In this document: piece after piece, positions 1-8,433 of the stretch
How the letters are laid out: each line of letters opens with the position of its first letter
Numbering within the stretch: the first letter of the stretch is position 1
Source: DASQZT01 sp963728965
Lineage (GTDB): Bacteria > Acidobacteriota > Terriglobia > Bryobacterales > Bryobacteraceae
DNA: 64,000 bases
Assembly: GCA_963728965.1 (NCBI GenBank)
Contig: CAVSMH010000005.1
Location: 62,001-126,000 of the forward strand
Direction: 5' to 3'
The notes under the pieces: model-generated
Databases searched by the model: none
Seen by the model: only the letters and a program-made list of their open reading frames with translations
What the model was told of the DNA's origin: nothing
Position numbers and translations under genes: made by a program

Positions 1-238
1 CGATGCCCACCAGGACGCGGATGCCGGCCGAGGTCCGTTCGGCCCATTCGATCTGGTCCAGGTCCCTCGAGTCGTCATTATCGATGGAGGACCAGGGCAG
101 GGAAGTCAGATCGCGGAGATCGCTGCCGGGCTGGGCGCGGAGAGACTCGAGCTGTTGCTCGGTCTCCGGCGAAAAATCGGGCAGAAAGCCGCGCTCCAGC
201 ATCTCCTGACGGGCAATGGCGGCGAGGTCGAGATGCAT
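1..238 (-). CDS. RNB-domain exoribonuclease (RNase II/R family), N-terminal part, cut by window edge
   Basis: The first 79 residues of a ribonuclease of the RNase II/R superfamily, which degrades RNA 3'->5'. The diagnostic stretch is S-I-D-N-D-D-S-R-D-L-D-Q-I-E (about residues 49-62), matching the Asp-rich metal-binding start of the RNB catalytic domain (family pattern D-x-x-x-x-x-D-L-D-D). The N-terminus has no cold-shock domain, so this is probably a short RNB protein and not a full RNase R. The ATG lies 4 nt after the stop of the DUF423 gene, so the two are very likely co-transcribed with the DUF4159 gene. The C-terminal part lies outside the window, so length and C-terminal S1 domain cannot be judged. 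Confidence 0.8.
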   Translation of the reverse strand, partial: MHLDLAAIARQEMLERGFLPDFSPETEQQLESLRAQPGSDLRDLTSLPWSSIDNDDSRDLDQIEWAERTSAGIRVLVGI

Positions 239-242
239 GCCG

Positions 243-611
243 TCACCTGCGCAGCAGAAACCAGGCAAGCAGCAGCCACCCGGCAATGAAGGAGACGCCG
301 CCGATCGGAGTGATCGCGCCCAGCACGGAGTTTCCGGTCACCGCCAGCAGGTACAGGCTGCCGCAGAAGATTATGATGCCGGCGAGCAGAAATCCACACA
401 CCAGGCCGGTGGACGATTCCGGAAACGTGCCCGTCTTGGGCAGGAACGACACGATCAGCAGCCCCAGGGCGTGGATGAAGTGATAGAAGGCCGCCTTCTC
501 CCACAGACTCATGGAATAGGCATCGAGGCGTTGCCGCAGTCCATGCGCGCCGAACGCGCCCATGGCGACGGCCAGTGCCAGAAGGATGGAAGCGGTGGAG
601 CTCCAGGTCAT
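243..611 (-). CDS. DUF423 small inner-membrane protein
   Basis: A 122-residue protein with about four hydrophobic segments and the DUF423 (YgdD-like) signature: an early G-A-F-G-A-H-G-L motif (residues 19-26), an H-A-L-G-L-L motif after the first pair of helices, and a late I-T-P-I-G-G motif before the last helix. The family has no established biochemical role. Length fits the family (about 120-130 aa). It sits 13 nt after DUF4159 and 4 nt before the RNB ribonuclease on the same strand, so the three form an operon. Confidence 0.88.
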   Translation of the reverse strand: MTWSSTASILLALAVAMGAFGAHGLRQRLDAYSMSLWEKAAFYHFIHALGLLIVSFLPKTGTFPESSTGLVCGFLLAGIIIFCGSLYLLAVTGNSVLGAITPIGGVSFIAGWLLLAWFLLRR

Positions 612-624
612 GAATGGGTTTGCC

Positions 625-1470
625 TCAGTGGGTCATGGCGTAGACCACGTAGTTGATCGCGGTGCGAATGCCAAGGTCGGAGAATTTCGAAGGGTACAAC
701 GGATTGTCGGCGTGCTCCCAGGAGTCGCCCAGATCCATGTTGTGGCAGATGGCCACCATGACGCGGCCGCGGTCGTCGTAGATGGCGCGCCAGTGGGGAG
801 CCTTGCCGCTGTCTCCCTTTTCATACGTCCGGCCGGTCTCCAGGTACAGCGCGCCGGGGACCTGGTAGCGGTCCTCCAGATCGTAAAGCGCGTGAAAGAT
901 GGCGTCGGAGTCGCTGATTTCGACGATGGGCCGGTCGGGGAATACTTTTTTCATGCTGGCCGCGAACACCTCCCATTCGATGGCGCCGTGGAAGTCGTCG
1001 CACATGAAAAAGCCGCCGCGCAGCAGGTATTCGCGCATCTGGCGCGCCTCCTCGTCGCTCAGCTCCCAGTGCCCGACTTCGACGCCGTACAGCCAGGGCC
1101 AGTCGTACACGTCGCCCTTGTCGAGATCGACGGGCTGTTCCACCGAGCGCGTGTGAACGCGGGTGAGGCGCCGCATCGCCACCGCCAGATGGCGGTCGGA
1201 CCGGGGATAGTCCATGGTCCAGTTGGAGGCGCCTTCCTTCCAGGAGCCGAAGAATTCGAAGCCGCCGTAGTAGCGGCCGACCGGCGGATACATCAGGCGC
1301 GCGAACACCCATTCGGCCTTATCGCGGTAGTCGGGAGGTAGGGGATACTTCTCGTATTCCACTCCGGCATACTCCCGGAACGGCCGCTGAAATGCATACA
1401 CCGCGCTGATCACCAGCAAGGTACCGGCGATCATGGTGGCCACACGGTTGAGACGGACGGAATGAGACAC
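625..1470 (-). CDS. DUF4159 domain protein, membrane-anchored
   Basis: The protein has one N-terminal membrane segment and then a DUF4159 domain, recognisable from its conserved patterns: Y-P-P at the domain start, D-Y-P-R-S-D, the G-G-F-F-M-C-D-D-F-H segment and the closing N-Y-V-V-Y-A. DUF4159 has a glutamine-amidotransferase-like fold and often occurs beside VWA/BatA-type proteins; its function is unknown. The open frame extends to 1752, but that part runs antisense through the TIM-barrel gene. I chose GTG at 1470, which gives a short basic N-terminus before the membrane helix; ATG at 1434 is the alternative. The 100-base gap to the divergent gene should hold both promoters. Confidence 0.75.
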   Translation of the reverse strand: MSHSVRLNRVATMIAGTLLVISAVYAFQRPFREYAGVEYEKYPLPPDYRDKAEWVFARLMYPPVGRYYGGFEFFGSWKEGASNWTMDYPRSDRHLAVAMRRLTRVHTRSVEQPVDLDKGDVYDWPWLYGVEVGHWELSDEEARQMREYLLRGGFFMCDDFHGAIEWEVFAASMKKVFPDRPIVEISDSDAIFHALYDLEDRYQVPGALYLETGRTYEKGDSGKAPHWRAIYDDRGRVMVAICHNMDLGDSWEHADNPLYPSKFSDLGIRTAINYVVYAMTH

Positions 1471-1570
1471 GCTGTCACGTCCAGGATAACATCGGCGTCG
1501 GCCGATTCCGGCGCCCGGCGGGCTCGCCGAACCGGCCGTTCCGGCCTGTCCCGCGGAAGGCGCTTGTGAT

Positions 1571-2431
1571 ATGTTCGTGAGCATGGCATCAGAAACTTCG
1601 ATTTCCCGCCGGTCGTTCCTCGCAATGGCCGCGGCGGCACCGCTTGTATCTGCCGCGCCCAAGGGGAAGGCCATTCCCGTCGGTCTGGAACTCTTCTCGG
1701 TTCGCAACGAGCTGGCCAAAGACTTGAATGGCACCGTCACCACCGTCGCCAAAATGGGCTACCAGGTGGTGGAGTTCTTCGCCCCTTATTTCAGTTGGAC
1801 GGACGGCCAGGCGAAAGATGTCAAAAAGCTCATGGACGACCTGGGGATTCGCTGCAACTCCACGCATAACGGCCCCAACGCCTTCACCGGCGAGGGCATC
1901 GCCAAAGCCATCGATCTCAACAAGACCATCGGCAGCAAGTACATCGTGATGGCCAGCGCCGGACAGGTCAAGACGCTGGATGACTGGAGAAAGGTGAGCG
2001 ACACGCTCACCCAGGCCGCCGAGAGATTCCGCGCCGCCGGGCTGCGCGCCGGATATCACAATCACCAACTGGAATTCCGGCCCCTCGATGGCAAGCGGCC
2101 GATCGAAATCATTGCCGCCAACACGCCCAAGGATTTCATGCTGCAACTGGACGTCGGCACGTGCGTTGAGGTGGGGCAGGACCCGGTGGCGTGGATCAAT
2201 GCCAATCCCGGCCGCATCAACTCCATCCACTGCAAGGACTACGCTCCGGGCGAAGGCAAGGGTTACCAGGTGCTGTTCGGCGAAGGCAACGCGCCGTGGA
2301 AGAAGATCTTCGCGGCGGCCGAGTCGAAGGGCGGCGTGGAGTACTACCTGATCGAGCAGGAAGGCAGCCGGTTCCCGCCCTTCGAGACCGCCGAACGCTG
2401 CCTGGCCTCGTTTAAGAAAATTCACGGGTAG
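1571..2431 (+). CDS. Exported sugar phosphate isomerase/epimerase-like TIM-barrel protein
   Basis: A 286-residue xylose-isomerase-like TIM barrel with an N-terminal Tat signal: the twin-arginine motif S-R-R-S-F-L followed by an Ala-rich hydrophobic stretch and an A-A-P cleavage region. Family features include G-L-E-L-F-S-V-R near the barrel start, the Y-H-N-H strand and the L-D-V-G-T metal-binding strand, then H-C-K-D and a final E-Q-E. Such proteins act on sugars or inositols in the periplasm of Acidobacteria and Planctomycetes, but substrate cannot be read from sequence. GGAAGG lies 10 nt before ATG 1571; a second in-frame ATG at 1583 is possible. The 3' end overlaps the convergent glycosyltransferase gene by 20 bp. 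Confidence 0.85.
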   Translation: MFVSMASETSISRRSFLAMAAAAPLVSAAPKGKAIPVGLELFSVRNELAKDLNGTVTTVAKMGYQVVEFFAPYFSWTDGQAKDVKKLMDDLGIRCNSTHNGPNAFTGEGIAKAIDLNKTIGSKYIVMASAGQVKTLDDWRKVSDTLTQAAERFRAAGLRAGYHNHQLEFRPLDGKRPIEIIAANTPKDFMLQLDVGTCVEVGQDPVAWINANPGRINSIHCKDYAPGEGKGYQVLFGEGNAPWKKIFAAAESKGGVEYYLIEQEGSRFPPFETAERCLASFKKIHG

Positions 2432-3512
2432 CGCTGCGGTCAAGGGCTGGTTGTCTGCCGGCGGCCCAGGGACCGCGCATCGCTGCCAGCATCTCATAGC
2501 GCTCGAGGTAGTCCCGCAGCATCCGGTCGGCGCAGAAGCGGGTGCGGGCGGCCCGGCGGCATGCCTCCGGATCGATCCGGTGCACCTCGCGAATCGCCTG
2601 CGCCATCTGGTGGGCATCGTTCACCAGGAGCCCGGTGCGGCCATGTTCCACGATTTCGGGCAGGGCTCCGGAAGAAAATGCGATCACCGGAGTACCGCAG
2701 GCAAGCGCCTCCATGCTCACCAGCGAGCTGGTTTCCGGCACCAGGCTGGGCACTAGGACACACCGTGCGCCGGCCAGCAGCCGGCGCTTACGCGCCCCGC
2801 CCACGGGTCCGATGAAGCGGCGCGCACGGCCGTCGAGGCGCGGCGCCAGCTCGCCCTCGAAATACGCCTCGTGCTTTTTGTAGTGGAATAACTCGCCGGC
2901 GAGGACCAGCGGGCACCCGGCTTCCGCGGCCGCAGCGGCGGCGAGGTGAAATCCTTTTTCCGGACAAATCCGCCCCAGCGCCAGGGCGTACCCGCGCCGC
3001 CGGACGGTGGTCCGCAATTGCTCCAGCACCACGCCGTTTTCGATGTGCGGCAGCAGCGCATCGCTGGGCGGGCAATTCCGCTGCTGGGAGGCTGATACGC
3101 AGTGCAACCATGTATCGGGTCGGCTGGGCCGGAACACTTGCGCCGGATACCAGTCGGGCGGCAGATGCAGGGTCACCAGGACGGGAGGACCGGCGGGCGG
3201 CAGGTAGGTGTGAAAATCCAGGGAGTGCATGTGGATCAGGTCGAAGGACCAGCGGTCCAGCGCGTGGGCGATCACCCTGCGATACAACTCCCGCGAACGC
3301 TCGCAGACGCCGTCGTCTAGGCGGCTTCGGTCGAGCGGCGTGGCGATGAGCTCCCCTTCGACCTGCGACCCTTCGCTGGCAATCACCACCGAGCGGTGAC
3401 CGTTTCGCACCAGGGTACGGTCCAACAAGGTGAGAATCTGCTCCGAACCACCCGCGGCATCGGGACCGACCGGCGCCAGCGGGTACGCAATACTGAGAAC
3501 CGAGAGTGTCAT
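2412..3512 (-). CDS. Glycosyltransferase family 4
   Basis: A 366-residue GT-B fold glycosyltransferase of family GT4. The N-terminal domain has the acceptor-side G-G-S-E-Q motif (near residue 22). The C-terminal domain shows L-G-R-I-C-P-E-K-G-F and the donor-binding E-X7-E type segment P-E-T-S-S-L-V-S-M-E-A-L-A-C-G-T-P-V. It should transfer a sugar from a nucleotide donor to an unknown glycan, lipid or metabolite. The frame is open to 3566, but ATG 3512 makes a 4-bp ATGA overlap with the upstream deacetylase, the natural arrangement for translational coupling. The pairing with a PIG-L deacetylase suggests transfer of a GlcNAc-like sugar that is then de-N-acetylated. No signal peptide or membrane segment. 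Confidence 0.87.
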   Translation of the reverse strand: MTLSVLSIAYPLAPVGPDAAGGSEQILTLLDRTLVRNGHRSVVIASEGSQVEGELIATPLDRSRLDDGVCERSRELYRRVIAHALDRWSFDLIHMHSLDFHTYLPPAGPPVLVTLHLPPDWYPAQVFRPSRPDTWLHCVSASQQRNCPPSDALLPHIENGVVLEQLRTTVRRRGYALALGRICPEKGFHLAAAAAAEAGCPLVLAGELFHYKKHEAYFEGELAPRLDGRARRFIGPVGGARKRRLLAGARCVLVPSLVPETSSLVSMEALACGTPVIAFSSGALPEIVEHGRTGLLVNDAHQMAQAIREVHRIDPEACRRAARTRFCADRMLRDYLERYEMLAAMRGPWAAGRQPALDRSATREFS

Positions 3513-4300
3513 AGAGTTTCGGGAATCCCGAGGCGGCGCGAGGCTTCCCCGGCGAGCAACCTCCACCGTTCACCGTCCGTTCCCCAGTCGAAGTGCTCGT
3601 AGAACAGGTGTCCCGGGTGCGGCGGCTGTGTGAAATCGTAAACCGGCGCCGCCCGAAAACGTTCTACGTCCAGGGGGAAGTGTCGCAGCATGTCGCCCTG
3701 CGATGCGAAGCACGCGAACATCGCACACTTGCGCTCGCGTTCCTGATGGGTGAGGACGATTGCCTCGCCGGAATCGCCGCTTGGAAGGAAACGGCCGGTC
3801 TCGATGGCACCGGTGTTCCCGTCCAGCGCGTGGTAGCAGGTGAATTCGTACAACGGCGGCGGCTGCGCCATCCGAAGACAGGCGGCGTGCACGGCGAAGG
3901 CTGTTGAGTCGTGGTCGGGATGGCCGCCTTCATACGGGTGGGTGAGCACGGCGTGCGGGCGCAGTTCGTTCAGCACCTCCGTCATGCGTTCGGCGAGAGT
4001 AGCCATTTCGAGCCATGTCCCCTGATCGGTGAAGCCGAGCGGCCGCAGCCTCTTTTCGTCGATGCCGGCAAGGTCCAGTGCGTTGCACAGTTCCTGCCGG
4101 CGCGCCTCGGCGTACTCCGCGGAAGTGGCGTAGCCCGCGCGTTGGGCAAAGGCCGGGTCGCGGGGGGCGCCGCCGGTCACGTGTACGATCACCGGCTCCT
4201 GCATGCGGGCCAGGACTCCGCCCGCGCCGATGGTTTCGTCGTCCGGATGCGCGGCCACTATGACCACGAGCCCGCGAGTAAACGATTCCTCCACCGACAC
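3509..4300 (-). CDS. PIG-L family deacetylase
   Basis: A 263-residue zinc-dependent N-deacetylase of the PIG-L/LmbE family. The metal and catalytic motif A-H-P-D-D-E is at residues 17-22 and the second motif H-P-D-H-D at 127-131. The family removes acetyl groups from GlcNAc-containing substrates (GlcNAc-inositol, GlcNAc-malate, antibiotic precursors, chitobiose). The start is GTG (4300). It overlaps the GT4 gene by ATGA, so the pair probably makes and deacetylates one glycoside. The substrate cannot be told from the sequence; similarity to bacillithiol BshB looks only general. Confidence 0.9.
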   Translation of the reverse strand: MSVEESFTRGLVVIVAAHPDDETIGAGGVLARMQEPVIVHVTGGAPRDPAFAQRAGYATSAEYAEARRQELCNALDLAGIDEKRLRPLGFTDQGTWLEMATLAERMTEVLNELRPHAVLTHPYEGGHPDHDSTAFAVHAACLRMAQPPPLYEFTCYHALDGNTGAIETGRFLPSGDSGEAIVLTHQERERKCAMFACFASQGDMLRHFPLDVERFRAAPVYDFTQPPHPGHLFYEHFDWGTDGERWRLLAGEASRRLGIPETL

Positions 4301-4343
4301 TACTCAAGCATGTGAGTTGCCGTGGCCGGCCGCGCGCGCGGCC

Positions 4344-4805
4344 CTATTCGCAGGCGCCCAAAAGACGCTGAATCGTTGCCTGGCGAAACTCAAAAATCTG
4401 CTCCAGATCGTGCCGCACCCGAATCCGGTGCGCCAGCCGTCCCATCAGCCCGAACGGAAGCGCGTAGCGTACCGTATCGAACATGTGAGTGCCTCCCTTG
4501 GCCGACAGAAAAATGTGTGTGTGTTCCCAAAACTCGTAAGGACCCTGCTTCTGCACATCCACGAACACGTGGGGTGGATCCCATTCGGTGATTATCGTTT
4601 TCCAGCGCAACCGGAAAAATCGCCAAGCCAGTTCGTAAGCAATCTCGGCCCCACATTCCATCCGCACGGGTGCCGTCACGATGCGGAACCGCATCCACGG
4701 CGGCGTGATCCGTTCGAGGTTGCGGGCATCGGAAAAAAACGGAAAGACGGCATCCGGCGGTCCGGGAATACACTGTTCGCGAAGAAGCTCGTAAATGTGC
4801 GGCAC
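4344..4805 (-). CDS. SRPBCC (START-like) ligand-binding protein
   Basis: A 153-residue soluble protein with the SRPBCC/polyketide-cyclase pattern: an opening strand, then P-G-P-P-D-A-V-F-P-F-F-S-D-A-R-N-L-E with T-P-P-W immediately after, typical of the subfamily annotated as ligand-binding SRPBCC or cell division inhibitor SulA-like proteins. It has a hydrophobic cavity fold that binds lipids or other ligands, but no ligand can be predicted. It follows the MFS transporter gene with a 3-nt gap on the same strand. A perfect 16-bp palindrome (4328-4343) lies directly after the stop codon. Confidence 0.8.
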   Translation of the reverse strand: MPHIYELLREQCIPGPPDAVFPFFSDARNLERITPPWMRFRIVTAPVRMECGAEIAYELAWRFFRLRWKTIITEWDPPHVFVDVQKQGPYEFWEHTHIFLSAKGGTHMFDTVRYALPFGLMGRLAHRIRVRHDLEQIFEFRQATIQRLLGACE

Positions 4806-4808
4806 CGG

Positions 4809-6107
4809 CTAATCCGCGCGTTCGCGCTCGAGCGGCGTCACCGGATCCAGGAATGCCCAGCAGACGATGCCCAAGGCATATACGGCCGCCGACAGGTAGA
4901 ACGTCAGGTTCCAGTCGTTCTGGGTCCACTTCAGCACATAGCCGATCACCAGCGGGCCCATAAAACCACCCACGTTGCCCCACATGTTCATGGCGCCGGA
5001 AAGGGTGCCGGCATGCTTGGCGCCGATATCCATGGCGGCTGCCCAGGCGGGCGGCATCACCAGATCATTGCAGAAACTCGCCAGCCCGATGGCGAGCATG
5101 GCATAGAGCGGATTGCTGACGCGCGTGGAATAGACCAGAAACCCGCTGGCACCCGCAAAGCCGAGGATCGCCATGATGCGCCGGCTCCGCCCCACGTCGC
5201 GGGTGAACCGTGTGAGCAGATTGCCCAAAATTACCGAAGCGGGATTTCCCAAGCCTCCGCAGAACAGCGGCAGCGTACTGAGCAGGGCGGTCGAGGTAAG
5301 CTCCAGGTGGCGCCCCTGGCGGAGATAGGTGGGCAGCCAGGTGATATAGAAATACCAGCCATACGATAGACAGAAATACTGCCAGCACAGCAGCCACACC
5401 TGCCGCGAACGGAGAAACCGGCCCCAGGGAACATCGCCGTGACCCGCGGCCGAGCTGGCGCCCTCGCGCACGAGCTCGCGCTCGGCGGCGTTCAGCCCGG
5501 GATGCTTCAGCGGATCGTCGCGATACCAGCGGTAAAACACGATCGCCCAAATCACCCCGAGACCGCCGAAGGCCTCGAAGGAGTGACGCCAGCCGATCCA
5601 GCCCATCACCTGGGCGACCAGCAACGGAGTAAAGGCGCCGCCCCATCGCGCCGCCAGCCACATGATTCCCTGCGCGCGAATGCGCTCGTTTTCCGGTAGC
5701 CAGGTGGTGAAGGACTTGGTGAGGTTGGGGAAGCATCCGGCCTCGCCCGCGCCGAAAAGGAAGCGGGTCACCAGGAGCGAAGGCAGGTTCCAGGCCCAGC
5801 CCGTGGCGGCGGTGAAGAACGACCACCACATCACGATCCGCATCAGGACCCGCCGCGGGCCCATCCAGTCCCCCAGCCACCCTCCTGGAACTTCGCACAG
5901 CGCGTACGCCATCCCGAATGCGGTGAACGTCCAGCCCATCTGCACCGAGCTGAGCCCGAGCTCGTCGCTGATGAAGGGGGCCGCGAACGAAATGCAGACG
6001 CGGTCAACGTAGGTGATCACCGCCAGGGTGACGGCGAAGACAATGACCCAGTAGCGTACCCGTGTAGGACGATTGCTCGCTACCGTTCCAGGGACCGTGG
6101 AAGACAT
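4809..6107 (-). CDS. MFS transporter, anion:cation symporter (hexuronate/glucarate-like) type
   Basis: A 432-residue major facilitator superfamily permease with about 12 hydrophobic helices. The loop 2-3 motif reads G-G-W-L-G-D-W-M-G-P-R-R, and the stretch Y-V-D-R-V-C-I-S-F-A in helix 1 is typical of the ACS subfamily that imports hexuronates, galactonate, glucarate or phthalate-like anions. The frame is open to a TTG at 6146, but ATG 6107 gives the normal N-terminus for the family. It lies 48 nt after the APC permease gene and 3 nt before the SRPBCC gene, all on the minus strand, so co-transcription is likely. Substrate is not predictable from sequence. Confidence 0.88.
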   Translation of the reverse strand: MSSTVPGTVASNRPTRVRYWVIVFAVTLAVITYVDRVCISFAAPFISDELGLSSVQMGWTFTAFGMAYALCEVPGGWLGDWMGPRRVLMRIVMWWSFFTAATGWAWNLPSLLVTRFLFGAGEAGCFPNLTKSFTTWLPENERIRAQGIMWLAARWGGAFTPLLVAQVMGWIGWRHSFEAFGGLGVIWAIVFYRWYRDDPLKHPGLNAAERELVREGASSAAGHGDVPWGRFLRSRQVWLLCWQYFCLSYGWYFYITWLPTYLRQGRHLELTSTALLSTLPLFCGGLGNPASVILGNLLTRFTRDVGRSRRIMAILGFAGASGFLVYSTRVSNPLYAMLAIGLASFCNDLVMPPAWAAAMDIGAKHAGTLSGAMNMWGNVGGFMGPLVIGYVLKWTQNDWNLTFYLSAAVYALGIVCWAFLDPVTPLERERAD

Positions 6108-6155
6108 TCGCTTCGCATCAGAACACTTTTTGCGGGGGGATTGCAAATCGCCGCA

Positions 6156-7547
6156 TCAAATCTTTTGGCCTCGGATCTTGAAACGGTAGACCAGAGCGCC
6201 CAAGGCCACCGTGGCCAGGGCGGTCAGTGAGGCCCAAGGCTGGGAGGTCAATCCGTAAACAATCATCCCCGTACCGACCAGAATATACGAGGCCGGCACA
6301 AGGGGGTAAAGGAAATCCACCGCCCGCAGGCGCTGCCATTCTGCCTGCCGCCGCCGAAAGACTACCAGCGATACCACCGAAAGCACTGTGAACAGAGTGA
6401 GGCTCATGCCGATGTATACGATCAACTGCGGAAACGGAGTAAACGTCATCAAGATGGCGCACAGGCCTTGCGAGACGATGGCCGCGATCGGCGTGTGGAA
6501 CCGCGGATGGACGTTGGCGGCGGCGGGAAAGAACGCGCGATTCTTCGCCATGGCGTAGTAGACGCGCGGACCGATGGTGACTTCGGCGTTGACCGTGGAA
6601 GCCAGCGCCAGCGCCATCAGCAGTGAAAAGGCCCCGGCGATTCCCGGTCCGAAAAGGTTCTCCGCGGAGAGCGAACCGATGGCGATCTCGCCCTTCATCT
6701 TCTCGATCGGAGTGGAGTAGATGAAGATGGCGTTCAGTGCCAGGTACAGGATCGCCACCACCGCGGTGCCCGCCGCGATAGCCGCCGGCAGCGTGCGCGC
6801 CGGGCGGCGGATCTCCTCGGCCACATAGGTAGCGGCGTTCCAGCCGCTGTAGCCGAACATCACCCACAGCAGGCTGATGGCGAATTGGGTGGGCAGGCTG
6901 AGCCTGGACGTACGGACGGCGGCCTCGCTGAAATGGCTCCAGCTACCCGTCCCGATCGCGAAGCCCAGAATCACGAACACGCAGATCATGATGAGCTTGG
7001 TGGTGGTCAGGACGTTCTGCACCTTGGCCACCCGGCTCACTCCGAAGCAGTTCAGCAGGGTGAAGACGGCAATCAGCGCGGCGGCCCCGATCTGCGCTCC
7101 CCCGAGGGTCAGCGAGAAGGCGCCCGAGCCGATCGCTACCGCGGCCGATTTCGAACTCAACGCCGGAAACACGTGCCCGAGATAGTCGGAAAAAGCCAAG
7201 GAAGTTGCGGCGATCGGCGCCGAAAACCCGGCGAAGAAGGAAACCCAGCCGGTCATGAAACCCCACTCCGGCCCGAAGGCCTGAGTGAGGTAGACGTACT
7301 CGCCGCCGGAGCTGGGGAAATTGATGCCCAACTCGGAGTAGCTCAGCGCGCCCGCAAAGGCGAAAAAGGCACCCACAGTCCAGCAGGCCAGAATCAGCCC
7401 GGCGCTGCCCAGGTCGCCCGCCATGAAGCCGGTGGTGGAAAAGATCCCGGTGCCCACCATATTGGAGATGACCAGGGCGGTGGCGCTGAAAAAGCCAAGC
7501 TGCCGGAGCAGTCCGGGCTTGGCGGCCAGACTGGTAGCCTTTGGCAT
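6156..7547 (-). CDS. APC superfamily amino acid permease
   Basis: A 463-residue amino acid/polyamine/organocation permease with about 12 membrane helices. Helix 1 has the unwound substrate-binding motif G-T-G-I-F (residues 32-36), and helix 2-3 carries Y-S-E-L-G-I-N-F-P-S-S-G-G-E-Y, a strong APC signature seen in the LAT/cationic amino acid branch. The gene begins the minus-strand group that continues with the MFS permease and SRPBCC gene. The specific amino acid cannot be inferred. The 110-bp space to the divergent udgX holds the promoters of both. Confidence 0.9.
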   Translation of the reverse strand: MPKATSLAAKPGLLRQLGFFSATALVISNMVGTGIFSTTGFMAGDLGSAGLILACWTVGAFFAFAGALSYSELGINFPSSGGEYVYLTQAFGPEWGFMTGWVSFFAGFSAPIAATSLAFSDYLGHVFPALSSKSAAVAIGSGAFSLTLGGAQIGAAALIAVFTLLNCFGVSRVAKVQNVLTTTKLIMICVFVILGFAIGTGSWSHFSEAAVRTSRLSLPTQFAISLLWVMFGYSGWNAATYVAEEIRRPARTLPAAIAAGTAVVAILYLALNAIFIYSTPIEKMKGEIAIGSLSAENLFGPGIAGAFSLLMALALASTVNAEVTIGPRVYYAMAKNRAFFPAAANVHPRFHTPIAAIVSQGLCAILMTFTPFPQLIVYIGMSLTLFTVLSVVSLVVFRRRQAEWQRLRAVDFLYPLVPASYILVGTGMIVYGLTSQPWASLTALATVALGALVYRFKIRGQKI

Positions 7548-7657
7548 GCAGACCTATGTAGCTATTCTATGCCACGGGTCCCGGGAAACCACACGCCCAG
7601 TGGGAAAAGCGCAGGAAGGCACAGTGTGGCGACACCCCGGCGCACGAGAATGAAGTC

Positions 7658-8302
7658 ATGGGGCGGACCAATCCGGCCGCGCCGGTTCCGGAGTTGCGCA
7701 CCTGGGAGAGCCTGCACGACGCGGCGGCGGGCTGCCAGGCATGCGACCTCTGGCGCCGCGGCACACAGACCGTGTTCGGCGAGGGAGCGCGGCACCCTTC
7801 GGTGATGCTGGTGGGCGAGCAACCGGGCAACGAAGAAGATCTCGCCGGCCATCCTTTCGTAGGACCCGCGGGGCGGCTGCTGGACACCGCGCTCGCCGAA
7901 GCGGGCATCCATCGTGGCGACGCTTACGTTACCAACGTGGTGAAGCATTTCAAGTGGGAGCCACGCGGCAAGCGCCGCATTCACGCCAAGCCGAATTCGG
8001 TGGAAATCGCGGCCTGCGTGCCTTGGCTCACCGCCGAGCTCGAGTTGGTTAAACCGCAGTTGCTGGTCTGTCTGGGGGCCACCGCCGCACAGGCGCTTCT
8101 GGGACGGCAGTTCCGCGTTACCAGGGAACGCGGCAGGTTCGTGGATTCCACCCTGGCGCCCTTCGTGACCGCCACGATTCACCCCTCCGCCGTTCTGCGC
8201 GCGCCCGACAGCGATGCCCGCCGGCGTGCGATGGAGCTGTTCGTGGCCGATCTGCGCCATGCCGCCACTGCCTTGCAGGCCAAGACCCGGTCCGCCCGGT
8301 GA
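7658..8302 (+). CDS. udgX: UdgX-type uracil-DNA glycosylase
   Basis: A 214-residue Fe-S uracil-DNA glycosylase. Motif 1 is G-E-Q-P-G (residues 53-57), then the F-V-G-P-A-G-R-L-L-D block (67-76), four candidate cluster cysteines C26, C29, C120 and C138, and the late H-P-S motif (175-177). The loop K-R-R-I-H (105-109) is the hallmark of UdgX: in the mycobacterial enzyme the His of this loop attacks the abasic sugar and leaves the protein covalently bonded to DNA after uracil excision. Ordinary family 4 enzymes lack it. The gene is a single unit, divergent from the APC permease and convergent with the DUF4071 gene. A TGCCGCC/GGCGGCA hairpin follows the stop directly. Confidence 0.93.
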   Translation: MGRTNPAAPVPELRTWESLHDAAAGCQACDLWRRGTQTVFGEGARHPSVMLVGEQPGNEEDLAGHPFVGPAGRLLDTALAEAGIHRGDAYVTNVVKHFKWEPRGKRRIHAKPNSVEIAACVPWLTAELELVKPQLLVCLGATAAQALLGRQFRVTRERGRFVDSTLAPFVTATIHPSAVLRAPDSDARRRAMELFVADLRHAATALQAKTRSAR

Positions 8303-8304
8303 GT

Positions 8305-8321
8305 TGCCGCCGGCGGCGGCA
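8305..8321 (+). terminator. GC hairpin after udgX, possible transcription end
   Basis: A perfect inverted repeat with 7-bp arms (TGCCGCC and GGCGGCA, 3-nt loop) starts two bases after the udgX stop codon. No T-run follows, so it is not a classical Rho-independent terminator; it may only protect the mRNA end or be chance in GC-rich DNA. Confidence 0.3.
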
Positions 8322-8433
8322 CCTGGCTGATTCCTGTCAACGTTCTATATTGGTCCCTGGGCCGCGGACTGCTCGGTCCCGGCGCGGCGGGCCATGCTCG
8401 TGGACCCGATGGTGGCGCTACGCTACGAATAGC

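Noticed and set aside
1471..1752. N-terminal extension of the DUF4159 gene
   Set aside because: It would be antisense to the Tat signal of the TIM-barrel gene and has no domain or signal-peptide character.
2412..4300. Bacillithiol genes bshA and bshB
   Set aside because: GT4 and PIG-L match only at superfamily level: the start and donor-region motifs differ from BshA, and the deacetylase opens A-H-P-D-D-E-T in place of the BshB1 pattern.
4328..4343. Perfect 16-bp palindrome GGCCGCGCGCGCGGCC as a terminator
   Set aside because: No T-run, and such GC palindromes are expected in GC-rich DNA; only its place after the SRPBCC stop is noted.
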